From positions 1 through 34,749 of the forward strand of contig JAMFSI010000007.1 in the NCBI GenBank assembly GCA_026225215.1: a DNA stretch of 34,749 bases, in the 5' to 3' direction. This document shows positions 8,394 through 16,278 of this stretch, piece after piece. The position numbers were made by a program, and so were the translations under genes. Position 1 is the first letter of the stretch. The number at the start of each line of letters is the position of its first letter. The DNA comes from Sphingomonas palustris (lineage in GTDB: Bacteria; Pseudomonadota; Alphaproteobacteria; Sphingomonadales; Sphingomonadaceae). The notes beneath the pieces are model-generated. The model did not search any database and was not told the DNA's origin. It worked only from the letters and a program-made list of their open reading frames with translations.

Positions 8394-9557
8394 ATGGCCG
8401 ACAAAGTTCTCGATTTCTCCGACATCGACCAATACCTGGGCAAGCCGATCGATTCCTCGCCGATCCGTGAACCGATCGGCAACAACGACATCCGTCGCTG
8501 GGTCCACGCGATGCATTACCCCAACCTCGCCCATTTCGACCGTCATTTTGCGGCCGAAACCAAATGGGGCAAGCTGGTCGCCCCGCAGAGCTTCCCGATC
8601 GTCATCGATGACGGCCACGGCTCGGCGCCGGCCTGTGTCGGCCGTATCCCCGAATCGCATCTGCTGTTTGCCGGCGACGAATGGTGGTTTTACGAGCCGC
8701 GCGTGTTCGCTGGCGATATCATCTCCAACGAGCGCATCCCCTTCGATTATACCGTAAAGAACACCGGCTTCGGCCCGACCTGTTTCCAACGCGGTGACAA
8801 TTTCTACCGTAATCAACACGGCGAACTGCTCGCCAAGCAACGCTCGACCGCATTGCGCTACAGTGCTTCCGCCGGTGGCAGCACGGTCAACACCGCTGAG
8901 TTCGAAGAGCCGGAATGGAGCGATGACGAACTCGCTGCGCTGGAGGACCGCAAGTTCACCTGGATCCAGATGCTGCACGATCTGGGTCACGGCGAACGCT
9001 GGTGGGACGACGTCAAGGTCGGCGATCAATTGCCCGAGCGCGTGTTCGGCCCGCATACCGTAGCCAGCTTCACGACAGAGTGGCGCTCTTACCTGTTCAC
9101 CACCTGGGGCACGCTCGACCGCCGCGAATTGGACCTCGAAGCGCTGGGCTTCACGAAGGAAATGGCCGGCCACGAGAACGATCCGCATATGGAGCGCATC
9201 AATCCCGAACTGACCGACGGCGCTTACATTGGCCCGTCACGCGGGCATCTGTTCCCCAAATATGCCCGCAAGATCGGCATGCCGCGCGCCTATGGCTATG
9301 GCGCTTCGATGGGCGCCTGGGTCACCGATTTCCTCGCCGGCTGGGCGGGCGAGCACGGCATGGTCGTCCACTCCACCGCCGCTTATCGCGGCCCCGCCTT
9401 GTCGGGTGACGTCACCATCCAGACCGCCGAAGTGGTGGACAAGCTGCTCGATGACGAAGGCCGCCACATCGTCCAGGTCAAGCATATGATGAAGAGCCAG
9501 AAGGGCACGACGATGTGCACCGGTGTGGCCGAAATCAAGCTGCCGAAGAAGGGTTAA
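8394..9557 (+). CDS. FAS1-like dehydratase / MaoC-domain protein
   Basis: A 388-residue hot-dog-fold protein: an N-terminal FAS1-like dehydratase domain (about residues 1-160, with WWFYEPRVFAGD) and a C-terminal MaoC-like half (with YLFTTWGTLDRR and YGYGASMGAWVTDF). Such two-domain proteins hydrate or dehydrate enoyl-CoA or hydroxyacyl-CoA thioesters, or act as double-hot-dog hydratases in side-chain breakdown of steroids and other acyl-CoA substrates. The catalytic residues cannot be assigned with certainty by eye. The start at 8394 is preferred over 8370 because AGAGGAA sits a few bases upstream. It is the last gene of the sulfotransferase-VOC-dehydratase run, and a large inverted repeat follows its stop. 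Confidence 0.85.
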   Translation: MADKVLDFSDIDQYLGKPIDSSPIREPIGNNDIRRWVHAMHYPNLAHFDRHFAAETKWGKLVAPQSFPIVIDDGHGSAPACVGRIPESHLLFAGDEWWFYEPRVFAGDIISNERIPFDYTVKNTGFGPTCFQRGDNFYRNQHGELLAKQRSTALRYSASAGGSTVNTAEFEEPEWSDDELAALEDRKFTWIQMLHDLGHGERWWDDVKVGDQLPERVFGPHTVASFTTEWRSYLFTTWGTLDRRELDLEALGFTKEMAGHENDPHMERINPELTDGAYIGPSRGHLFPKYARKIGMPRAYGYGASMGAWVTDFLAGWAGEHGMVVHSTAAYRGPALSGDVTIQTAEVVDKLLDDEGRHIVQVKHMMKSQKGTTMCTGVAEIKLPKKG

Positions 9558-9569
9558 GCTGACCTTATT

Positions 9570-9668
9570 CCCCTCCCGCCTGCGGGAGGGGTTAGGGGTG
9601 GGCAGGTTCTGAACCTGACGTTGCGTGTGGGAATGCCCACCCCCAGCCCCTCCCGCAAGCGGGAGGGG
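9570..9668. repeat. Large GC-rich inverted repeat with nested hairpins
   Basis: Arms of about 34 bases (9570-9603 and 9635-9668) are complementary with about three mismatches. Each arm contains its own CCCTCCCGC/GCGGGAGGG hairpin. A further small palindrome (CAGGTTC-T-GAACCTG, 9603-9617) lies between them. It starts 12 bases after the dehydratase stop. It resembles the intergenic palindromic repeats common in sphingomonads, and may end the transcript or buffer it from sulP. Confidence 0.85.
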
Positions 9669-9786
9669 AGCCATACGTTGCGCTTCACACTGCTCCCCGT
9701 ATCAAATTCCTTGTTTTTACTGCCATAATCCGGCTAGCTAACCTCCCATTAGGAGGGGTCAGACTATCCGATTTAACCCGCGCGAT

Positions 9787-11394
9787 GTGCTCACCGGATT
9801 TTCCGTAGCCGGGCTGATGCTGCCCGAAGCGGTGGCTTATGCCGGGATTGCCGGATTGGCGCCGGGCCGGGCGCTTGCTGCAGGGATCGCCGGCGGCCTG
9901 GCCTATGCGCTAGTGGGGCGCAGCCGCTTTGCCGTGCTGTCGCCGACATCCTCCTCTGCCGCGATTCTGGCCGCAGCCATTGCCGGCCTGGGGGTTGGCT
10001 TGGGCACCGACAATGCCTCCGAACCCGCTCGTGCCGCGCTGGCAGCAGCGATCGTGCTGCTGGTCGGGGCGATATTTCTGATCCTGTCGCTGCTGCGACT
10101 GGGCAATTTCTCCGGCTTCATCTCGCGCCCGGTGCTGCGCGGGTTTTCCTTCGGGCTGGCCGCCACCATCATCATCAAGCAATTGCCGCTGGTGCTGGGG
10201 GTGCCGAGCGCTGGCGGCGCGATCTGGAACATTCTAGGCGGATTGGCACTGTCCTTTCCGCAGTGGAATTGGCCGAGCCTATGGCTGGGCGGCGCGGCAC
10301 TCGCCGCGCTGCTGGGGCTGCGTCGCTTGCCCAAGTGGCCGGGTGCCTTGCTGGTGATCCTGGCCGGGATCGCGATGGGCGCCTTCGCGCGGCCCGAAAA
10401 CTGGGGGGTGGCGCTGGCCGGCTCGGTGTCGCTGGCGATGCCGACCTGGCAATTGCCGGCGCTCGCTTTGTGGCCCAGACTCGCGCAATTGGCCGTGCCG
10501 ATCGCGCTGATCCTGTTCGCCGAAAGCTGGGGCACGATGCGCGGACTGGCGCTCAAGCACGGTGACCCGCTCGATGCCAACCGCGAACTCGGTGCGATCG
10601 GCGTCGCCAATGTCGCTGCCGCCGTGGTGCAGGGAATGCCCGTGGGCGCCGGCTTTTCCGCCGGCTCGGCGAATGAGGCGGCAGGCGCGCAAAGCCGCGT
10701 GGCCGCCGCGCTCGCATCGCTGGCGATCCTCGGACTGGCGCTGTTCGCCTCGCGATGGATCGCGCGCATTCCCGACCCGGTGCTGGCGGCGGTAGTGATT
10801 GCGGCGCTGACTCACGCACTCAGCCTCAGCCCGATCATTCGCCTGTTCCATATCCGTCGCGATCAATGGGTGGCGGTCGGCGCGGCGGTCGGCGTTTTAG
10901 TTCTGGGCGTGCTGAATGGCATGCTGGCGGCTATCGCGCTCTCGATCTTGCTGCTGCTCTATGATTTCTCGCGCCCGCAGATCGCCGAACTGGGCCGGGT
11001 CGACGACAGCAGCGATTTCGTCGATCTGGCGCGCCATCCCGATGCCAAGCGCGTCCCCGGCATCGACATATACCGTCCCGACGCACCGTTGTTTTTCGCC
11101 AATGCCGAAACCGCGCTGAGAGCGATCAATGCGCGTATCCGCACCGGAAATGCCGCCGCCGTGGTGCTCAGCCTGGAAGAAAGCAACGACCTCGACAGCA
11201 CCGCGCTGGAAGCCCTGGGCGAATTCGCGCAAGCGCTGGCCCATGATGGGCGGCGCCTGATCCTCGCCCGCACGCATGATCGGTTGCGCGAATTGTTAAT
11301 GCTCGGTGGTTTAACCGAACTGGCCAATAGCGGTACTTTTAGCGTGGCCGATGCCGTGACCCATTGCAGCACAGCAGGACTACCTAAACTTTAG
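9787..11394 (+). CDS. SulP-family sulfate/anion transporter
   Basis: Inner-membrane SulP (SLC26) transporter with a C-terminal cytoplasmic STAS domain. The conserved opening LTGFSVAGLMLPEAVAYAGIAGL, about ten or more hydrophobic segments up to residue ~400, and the STAS domain (about 420-530) are visible. The first usual start codon is GTG at 9787. However, family-like coding sequence continues upstream in frame (IRFNPRD), and the strong ribosome site AGGAGGGG (9751-9758) is placed for an ATC at 9766, not for the GTG. The real start may therefore be non-canonical, or the base may be misread. Expected substrate is sulfate; bicarbonate or other anions are possible. A ParB-like gene follows after 30 bases. 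Confidence 0.9.
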   Translation: MLTGFSVAGLMLPEAVAYAGIAGLAPGRALAAGIAGGLAYALVGRSRFAVLSPTSSSAAILAAAIAGLGVGLGTDNASEPARAALAAAIVLLVGAIFLILSLLRLGNFSGFISRPVLRGFSFGLAATIIIKQLPLVLGVPSAGGAIWNILGGLALSFPQWNWPSLWLGGAALAALLGLRRLPKWPGALLVILAGIAMGAFARPENWGVALAGSVSLAMPTWQLPALALWPRLAQLAVPIALILFAESWGTMRGLALKHGDPLDANRELGAIGVANVAAAVVQGMPVGAGFSAGSANEAAGAQSRVAAALASLAILGLALFASRWIARIPDPVLAAVVIAALTHALSLSPIIRLFHIRRDQWVAVGAAVGVLVLGVLNGMLAAIALSILLLLYDFSRPQIAELGRVDDSSDFVDLARHPDAKRVPGIDIYRPDAPLFFANAETALRAINARIRTGNAAAVVLSLEESNDLDSTALEALGEFAQALAHDGRRLILARTHDRLRELLMLGGLTELANSGTFSVADAVTHCSTAGLPKL

Positions 11395-11424
11395 ACCACT
11401 ACAACTGCCGAACGGAGACACCCC

Positions 11425-12057
11425 ATGGCCATGGCTCATTCGATCGAACCCATCCTGCATCCCATAGCGATCAAGACGCTGCGCCCCACGCAGATCACCG
11501 TGGGCATCCGCGAAGTCGATCGCAAGCGACATGCCTGGCGCGAACACCAGGCCGCGCATGCAGGCGAGTTTCTGGGCAGCCACATGATCCCCGCGGTGCT
11601 GGGGCCGGGCAACACCTATTGGCTGATCGATCATCATCACCTGGCCCGTGCCTTGATGGAAGAAGGTGTCGAGCAAGTGCTGGTAGCGGTGATCGCCAAG
11701 CTCTCGCACCTGCCCCGCAAGCGGTTCTATGCGTTCATGGACAGCCATAATTGGGTGCATCCTTACGACACCGAAGGGAAGCGCCGCGACTGGGACGATT
11801 TGCCGCGCCATGTCGGCAAGATGACCAATGATCCCTATCGCTCGCTGGCGGGTGAAGTCCGCACCGGTGGCGGCTATGCCAAGAGCGAGGCGCCTTACAG
11901 CGAATTTCTCTGGGCCGATTTCTATCGCGACCGCATCGCACCCCATAAGGTGGAGGAGGATTTCGAAAAGGCACTGGCCAAGGCGCTGAAGCTGGCACGC
12001 AGCAAGGCTGCGGCTTATTTGCCAGGCTTTTCCGGACCTCAGGAAAATGGGGGTTGA
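11425..12057 (+). CDS. ParB-like nuclease-fold protein (ParBc_2 type)
   Basis: A 210-residue soluble protein resembling the 'putative ParB-like nuclease' family (DUF-like ParBc_2). The N-terminal segment (LRPTQITVGIREVDRK) and WLIDHHHLARAL near residues 70-81 match the ParB/Srx-fold pattern. No helix-turn-helix DNA-binding domain of chromosomal ParB is present, so it is not the partition protein. The biochemical role is unknown: nuclease, NTPase or enzyme are all possible. The ATG at 11425 has GGAG 7 bases upstream. The 30-base gap after sulP suggests one transcript. The repeat piece at 12067 begins ten bases after the stop. Confidence 0.75.
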   Translation: MAMAHSIEPILHPIAIKTLRPTQITVGIREVDRKRHAWREHQAAHAGEFLGSHMIPAVLGPGNTYWLIDHHHLARALMEEGVEQVLVAVIAKLSHLPRKRFYAFMDSHNWVHPYDTEGKRRDWDDLPRHVGKMTNDPYRSLAGEVRTGGGYAKSEAPYSEFLWADFYRDRIAPHKVEEDFEKALAKALKLARSKAAAYLPGFSGPQENGG

Positions 12058-12066
12058 GGGGTACCA

Positions 12067-12175
12067 GATAGACCTGAGGCCAGGGGCCCCAGACCCCGTT
12101 ACTGTCGTGGTTGCGTGATGGTTCTACGTAGCGGGTCCGATACGCTGCAGGCTTCAGGGTCACGATACCGTCTGC
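12067..12175 (-). repeat. Dispersed intergenic repeat, piece A
   Basis: This stretch matches, in inverted orientation, the right part of the element at 18598-18783. Identity is near-complete over about 35 bases around the shared cores GGCCAGGGGCCCC and CCCCGTTACTGTCGT. Weaker matching then continues through ACG-AG and GCAGGCTT. The remaining gap to 12332 shows no gene. Confidence 0.7.
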
Positions 12176-12332
12176 AACAGCGCTATGTTAATGACCGAGA
12201 TGAGGTGGGTCCGGTCAGGCAGGTTTTAGGTGGGAAGCGGACGGTAGTCGGTCTCTAAGCCAACGGGCGGCAGGCAGTGACTCGCGCGAACGCCTCAACT
12301 ATTGTAAGCGGCGGGTTCAGGGAAAACTTAAT

Positions 12333-12683
12333 ATGCCACATTGGATGACGAAGTTAGCGACGCCCGTCGCGCTCCTCGCTTTATCCTCCGCATGTGGTTC
12401 GTCTCCATCGCAGGAGCAGCAGCGTACAAATGATGCGGTCGATGCCGCCTATCGCGTCTGCAAGGCGATGATGACCACAAATCTCGTAAGCAAATGCGAC
12501 GTTAGCGGTTGGAATTCGTCTGTTGACGTTCGGATTGACACCAATGCGAGGGAAGCGATTAAAATGTGTAGCCCTTCGGTCGCGCTCGTATCTCAGTACA
12601 CGACCTCGCTTTCGGGACGCTGGAAGCTTCGGATTTTTTCGCCGTTTAGTGGCGAAAACGTGCTTGCCGAGTGCCCGTTTTAG
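12333..12683 (+). CDS. Small putative lipoprotein, unknown function
   Basis: A 116-residue protein beginning with a short basic region and a hydrophobic stretch (ATPVALLALSSAC) that ends in a lipobox-like cysteine at residue 21, so it is probably a lipoprotein exported by Sec. The mature part has several cysteines and no family I recognise. The ATG at 12333 has CAGGGA upstream; the ATG at 12345 is an alternative. It lies in a stretch of lower GC: by hand count 47% for 12481-12540 and 52% for 12541-12600, against 65% for 10501-10560. This suggests foreign or poorly adapted DNA. It shares this patch with the Sel1-repeat gene. Confidence 0.6.
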   Translation: MPHWMTKLATPVALLALSSACGSSPSQEQQRTNDAVDAAYRVCKAMMTTNLVSKCDVSGWNSSVDVRIDTNAREAIKMCSPSVALVSQYTTSLSGRWKLRIFSPFSGENVLAECPF

Positions 12684-12896
12684 GCAAAGGCACGCCCGTG
12701 TCCCAGGTCCGTCTCTAAGGGCGGTTTCTTCCGGAGGGGGCACTGCCCCGGATGATGGCGGTGGAACTGAGAAGCGTCGGCAGCTTGCGCCCTTCTTTTC
12801 TGCCTTTTGGGAGATAGATCGGCTTGCCGCTAAGCGGTCACTCGTCCAGGTACCGGATAGGAGCCGAGCTTTCGCAAGGGACGTGTCTTTTTGCCT

Positions 12897-13553
12897 ATGC
12901 CCAAATTCGCGCAGCACTGGAATGAGGAATTTGCCGCTTGGAACGGTGAACAAGCTGCGCTGATGTGGCAGAAGGTCAATGATTGGGATCAAGCGGAAGC
13001 TAACCGTGATGAACTGGAGGCGCGTGAGACTGACATTCAGCGTGGTTGGAAGGCCATAAAGCTTTACGAGAAAGACTATGGCTCAGACGCACTCAAAATC
13101 TGGCGCGGTCTAGCTGAGATGGGGTCGGTTTGGTCTATGATCGAAGTTGCTCGGTGCTACGAATATGGGCGCGGAGTGACTTGCGACCCCGCCGAAGCCG
13201 AAGATTGGTACAAGCGAGCCTTTGCGGGCGGGTCACAGGAGGCAATGCTAAAATGCGCTAAGGCTGCGGCACGGCGCGGCGATTTTACGGCATGCGAGGC
13301 AATATTGACCGTCGGGGTCAATCAGGGTTGGGTTCCCGCCATGTTCTGGATGGCATGGTATCGTCACAAGCAGCCCGAAAATCGGAAATTGAACCGGAGC
13401 ACGCAGCGCTTGCTTGAAAATGCGGCGAGACGCGGGCATCCGGCAGCACTATTTTTCCTGGCGAATTTCATGGTCCGCGGCGAATTTGGTGCCCTTCGGG
13501 TGCCGCTAGGATGTCTGCTCGTAGCGAAGCAGTTGATACAAAGACTGCGTTAA
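12897..13553 (+). CDS. Sel1-repeat (tetratricopeptide-like) protein
   Basis: A 218-residue protein with Sel1-type repeats: segments such as ALKIWRGLAEMGSVWSM, ARCYEYGRGVTCDPAEAEDWYKRA and a third helix pair near the C-terminus (LLENAARRGHPAALFFLANF) carry the A-x-x-x-L/YxxGxG pattern. Sel1 repeats are protein-protein interaction scaffolds, often linked to signalling or secretion stress. No signal peptide is seen, so it is probably cytoplasmic. The ATG at 12897 is preferred over a TTG at 12891; the ribosome site is weak. The end is short and hydrophobic (RVPLGCLLVAKQLIQ), so the C-terminus may be clipped compared with relatives. The 213-base gap before it shows no convincing gene. Confidence 0.75.
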   Translation: MPKFAQHWNEEFAAWNGEQAALMWQKVNDWDQAEANRDELEARETDIQRGWKAIKLYEKDYGSDALKIWRGLAEMGSVWSMIEVARCYEYGRGVTCDPAEAEDWYKRAFAGGSQEAMLKCAKAAARRGDFTACEAILTVGVNQGWVPAMFWMAWYRHKQPENRKLNRSTQRLLENAARRGHPAALFFLANFMVRGEFGALRVPLGCLLVAKQLIQRLR

Positions 13554-13756
13554 GCGAACGGCCAATGTGAAGATTTTCATGCCAAATTCCGACAGTCAGC
13601 TGTCCACCAAAAGTCACCAGAACCCCGTGGCCGGCTCCCTGAATGAATGACAAGTTTGCGATCACCGATCGGGTATCTTGAATGGCAACAACGGGGTCGG
13701 CTGCGGACCTCCTCCTCGCCTTAAGTCGCGACATGACAACAAGGCGACGCGCAAGG

Positions 13757-13803
13757 AAAAATGACGGAGAACCCAATGGGGTTACCCTCACCCCTTCAAC
13801 CCA
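13757..13803 (+). repeat. Dispersed intergenic repeat, piece B
   Basis: This piece begins AAAAATGACGG and contains GGGGTTACCC and CCTTCAA. It matches, inverted, the left part of the element at 18598-18783 with about ten differences over 47 bases. A GTCGCGAC box also precedes both copies. It ends just before the convergent EthD gene. The rest of 13554-13756 shows no convincing gene. Confidence 0.65.
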
Positions 13804-13809
13804 AAACCT

Positions 13810-14184
13810 TCAGCCCGGCACGCCTTCACGCTCCACCACCGTCGCGATCCGCATCGTCCGGCGATCGAACAGGTTTTTCTCATCCTCGACCACCGCGTCC
13901 ACCATCACCGTCGTCGACAGATACTGCACCGTGCCGCGCCACATTGCCTCGTCATCGAACCACAATTCGGTGATCACGTCATAAGGCAGTTCTTCATTGG
14001 TGCCGCTCTCGGCATGCGGTTGCGGCTCAAGATAGCGCCGGACATAGCGCGACAATTTCACCCCACCGCCATGCTTCATCGCTAGCGGGACATGCTGGTT
14101 CTCGTAATAATCGCGAAACGCCTCGACCGACATGCCGGGCCGGCGCTTCATGAACAGCAGAATCTTGTAAGTTGTCGCGCTCAT
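13810..14184 (-). CDS. EthD-domain protein
   Basis: A 124-residue protein of the EthD family (dimeric alpha-beta barrel). The opening MSATTYKILLFMKRRPGMSVEAFRDYYENQHVPLA is cut here to its hallmarks: a first beta strand (YKILLFMKR), then GMSVEAFRDYYENQHVPLA. EthD-like proteins accompany ring- or ether-degrading enzymes, sometimes as small decarboxylases, cyclases or accessory factors. The chosen ATG at 14184 has an AGGAGAGG site upstream; an in-frame ATG lies 24 bases earlier. It is the last gene of a minus-strand group with the MFS transporter and SnoaL-like protein, 30 bases after the transporter. The precise function is unknown. Confidence 0.85.
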   Translation of the reverse strand: MSATTYKILLFMKRRPGMSVEAFRDYYENQHVPLAMKHGGGVKLSRYVRRYLEPQPHAESGTNEELPYDVITELWFDDEAMWRGTVQYLSTTVMVDAVVEDEKNLFDRRTMRIATVVEREGVPG

Positions 14185-14214
14185 GGTTCGTCCCTCTCCT
14201 CTGGGCACGATGCC

Positions 14215-15462
14215 TCAGGCAAATCGTTCGGCCACTTGCGGGGGCGGTGCGGGCCGCCGCAGGCCCAGAAACAGCAGGCAGCCAGCCAGCACCGCGCCCG
14301 ACATCAGATATAGGAAAGGCTCGAAGCTCTTATAATGCGCGAGCGATCCGCTGAGCAGCAGCGCGCCACTCGCCGAGCCGAGCAGGATCGCGCAATAGGT
14401 CAGGCTCATTGCCGAGCTGAACACTTCGATCCGGAAATATCGCGCCACGAGAAAGGACGGGATGTCGGCGTCAGCGCCGAAAGACACCCCGATCAGCAGC
14501 ATCGACAGCGTCACCACCGGTACCGAACCATGCGCGCCGGCAATGAGCAGATAACCCAGGGCCGGCAGGCTCATAGCCGCCGCTGCGACAAGCGGCGGCG
14601 GGAAGCGGTCGAGCGCGAGACCACACCCGGCCCGACCCAGCAACGATCCCAGCGCAAAGGCGGAAATGGCATTGGCGGCGCTCGGCTTGTCGATGCCGGT
14701 GTCGAGCAGCATCAGCATCATCTGCGAGGCGTGAAGCGATGTCGGCAGCGCGCACAGCAGGATCGCACCCGAGATCAGCCAGAACGCCGGTTTGCGCACG
14801 ATCTCGCGAAAGGCGCTTTGACGATCGAGCGAAGAGGGCGTCTGTGCAGTCTCCGACGCGGCGTCGCCACGATGATCGAGCCCGCGTTCATGGCGCGGCG
14901 TCAGCATCACCGCAATAAGCCCGCCGACCAGGAAATAAGCCGCCAACACCCGATAACCGACCCGCCAGCCCCAATGATCGTTCACCGCGACCAGCACCCG
15001 TGGCAGCACCGCCCCGACCAACGCCGGCACCCCGGTGACGACGAACAGCGCCAGCCCGCGCGCCTTGTCGAAGTTCTCCGCGATCAACCGGCAATAGACC
15101 ACCGGACTGGTCAGGCTGCCCACCGCCAGCACCGAAGCCGAAATCGTGAGCAGGACGTAGAAACTGCCGTTCTGCAGGCTGTAGGCGATGAAGCACAGCG
15201 GCATCAGCAAGGCGCCGATCAAGGCCACCGGCCGCACCCCCAGCCGGTCGGTCAGCCGGCCGATCAGCGGCAGGACCAGCACCGTGCTGAACATGGTCAG
15301 CCCGAGCAGCGAGAATTGCGACCGTGACCAGCCGAAGTCCTTGAGCAGATAAGGCGAGAAGACCGAAGTGGTATAGGCGGCCACCATCAAGCCGCTGCCA
15401 CTGCCGATAGCGGCGGCAGCCAGCGGCCGCGCGTTCTGGCGAAACTCGCCGAGGTAACTCAT
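14215..15462 (-). CDS. MFS transporter
   Basis: Major facilitator superfamily permease, 415 residues, with about twelve hydrophobic segments in two halves separated by a charged loop (TPRHERGLDHRGD region). The motif-A signature GRLTDRLGVRP sits after the second segment. The start at 15462 has GGAGAGG upstream; a GTG immediately before (15465) is also in frame. It probably imports an organic acid or other carbon source used by the neighbouring enzymes, since it is enclosed by EthD and SnoaL-like genes on the same strand. Efflux cannot be excluded. The substrate is not readable from the sequence. Confidence 0.9.
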   Translation of the reverse strand: MSYLGEFRQNARPLAAAAIGSGSGLMVAAYTTSVFSPYLLKDFGWSRSQFSLLGLTMFSTVLVLPLIGRLTDRLGVRPVALIGALLMPLCFIAYSLQNGSFYVLLTISASVLAVGSLTSPVVYCRLIAENFDKARGLALFVVTGVPALVGAVLPRVLVAVNDHWGWRVGYRVLAAYFLVGGLIAVMLTPRHERGLDHRGDAASETAQTPSSLDRQSAFREIVRKPAFWLISGAILLCALPTSLHASQMMLMLLDTGIDKPSAANAISAFALGSLLGRAGCGLALDRFPPPLVAAAAMSLPALGYLLIAGAHGSVPVVTLSMLLIGVSFGADADIPSFLVARYFRIEVFSSAMSLTYCAILLGSASGALLLSGSLAHYKSFEPFLYLMSGAVLAGCLLFLGLRRPAPPPQVAERFA

Positions 15463-15544
15463 CACAACCTCTCCAGGCGTCTGCTTTACCCGTCTGTCAC
15501 TCAGTTACCCGCCGATGTCGAGCCCTCAATCCCAATGCGATACC

Positions 15545-16069
15545 TCATTCGCCCAGGCGCGCGTCGATGGCGTTCAGCATGGCGACACGCCCCGCCTGCC
15601 CTTCGGTGCGCAGCGTATAGACCGTATCCTCGAAGCTGACGTCGGGTATGGTTTGCTTGACCAGGGGATTGCCCGAAGCCCAGATCACTCGGCAAACCCG
15701 CTTGCGAATACGCCAACCGGCATGCGTCCTGACCAGTTCGTCGTCATACCATCCGGTGCCATCCCACAGCGGCGAACCCTCGGCCGCATGACGGACCAGC
15801 CGCCAGCTACCGTAGGTCATGGCATGGGCGAGATCGCCGCTGACGCGCACGACATGCGTCGTCATCATGTGCTGGGTAGCGTCGAACATGGCGTGAAACG
15901 CGCCGAAGTCGGCCTTGAATTGCGCCCGCGCGGTCCAGTGCGAGCCGGGTCCGTAATCGGCGTCGACATATTCGGTAAACAACTGATCGAACAGATCCCA
16001 GCGCTGGCTGTCCATCGCCAGTCCGTAAAGATTGATGATCTGGATAATATCTTCGCGATCGCTCGCCAT
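15545..16069 (-). CDS. SnoaL-like / NTF2-fold protein
   Basis: A 174-residue protein of the SnoaL/NTF2-like fold: an N-terminal helix (DREDIIQIINLYGLAMD) then WDLFDQLFTEYVDADYGPG, a motif typical of the dehydratase/isomerase group (scytalone-dehydratase- and ketosteroid-isomerase-like). Histidines near the middle (HMMTTHVV) fit the active-site position of that group. Family members catalyse cyclisation, isomerisation or dehydration of small hydrophobic compounds, and are frequent in sphingomonad catabolic clusters. The ATG at 16069 has GGAG 6 bases upstream; a longer frame to 16099 is less likely. It is the first gene of the SnoaL-MFS-EthD group, divergent from an SDR. Confidence 0.87.
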   Translation of the reverse strand: MASDREDIIQIINLYGLAMDSQRWDLFDQLFTEYVDADYGPGSHWTARAQFKADFGAFHAMFDATQHMMTTHVVRVSGDLAHAMTYGSWRLVRHAAEGSPLWDGTGWYDDELVRTHAGWRIRKRVCRVIWASGNPLVKQTIPDVSFEDTVYTLRTEGQAGRVAMLNAIDARLGE

Positions 16070-16278
16070 GGCGCTCTCCGTCGGTGCGAATGTCCTCACG
16101 GCAGAGTAGCTGGCTCCCGGTCAAAACCAAATGGTACTATGCCGCAAGCTGCCTTGCCCCGGACCGCTGTGCCCGCCAACGTGTGGGCGATGGCATGGCT
16201 GGCATCTTGCGCAACACCGCGATCTTCCTAAAGCAGTCTCGCGAATTTCCGACCCATTCCTGCGAAGGAGCAAATCCG

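Noticed and set aside
8298..9188. Long minus-strand frame opposite the dehydratase gene
   Set aside because: Antisense to a clear MaoC-type gene; no recognisable domain.
9760..9771. 12-base match CAGACTATCCGA to 24159-24170
   Set aside because: Many 12-base matches are expected by chance in a window of this size, and the flanks do not match.
11735..12163. Minus-strand frame covering repeat piece A
   Set aside because: Its peptide resembles the one read from the 18.7 kb copy only because the DNA is a repeat.
12523..12963. 146-codon plus-strand frame between the lipoprotein and Sel1 genes
   Set aside because: It overlaps both genes in another frame, is very Arg/Ser-rich, lacks a ribosome site and shows no family.
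13468..13791. 107-codon minus-strand frame in the gap before EthD
   Set aside because: It overlaps the Sel1 end and repeat piece B, has no clear ribosome site and no recognisable domain.
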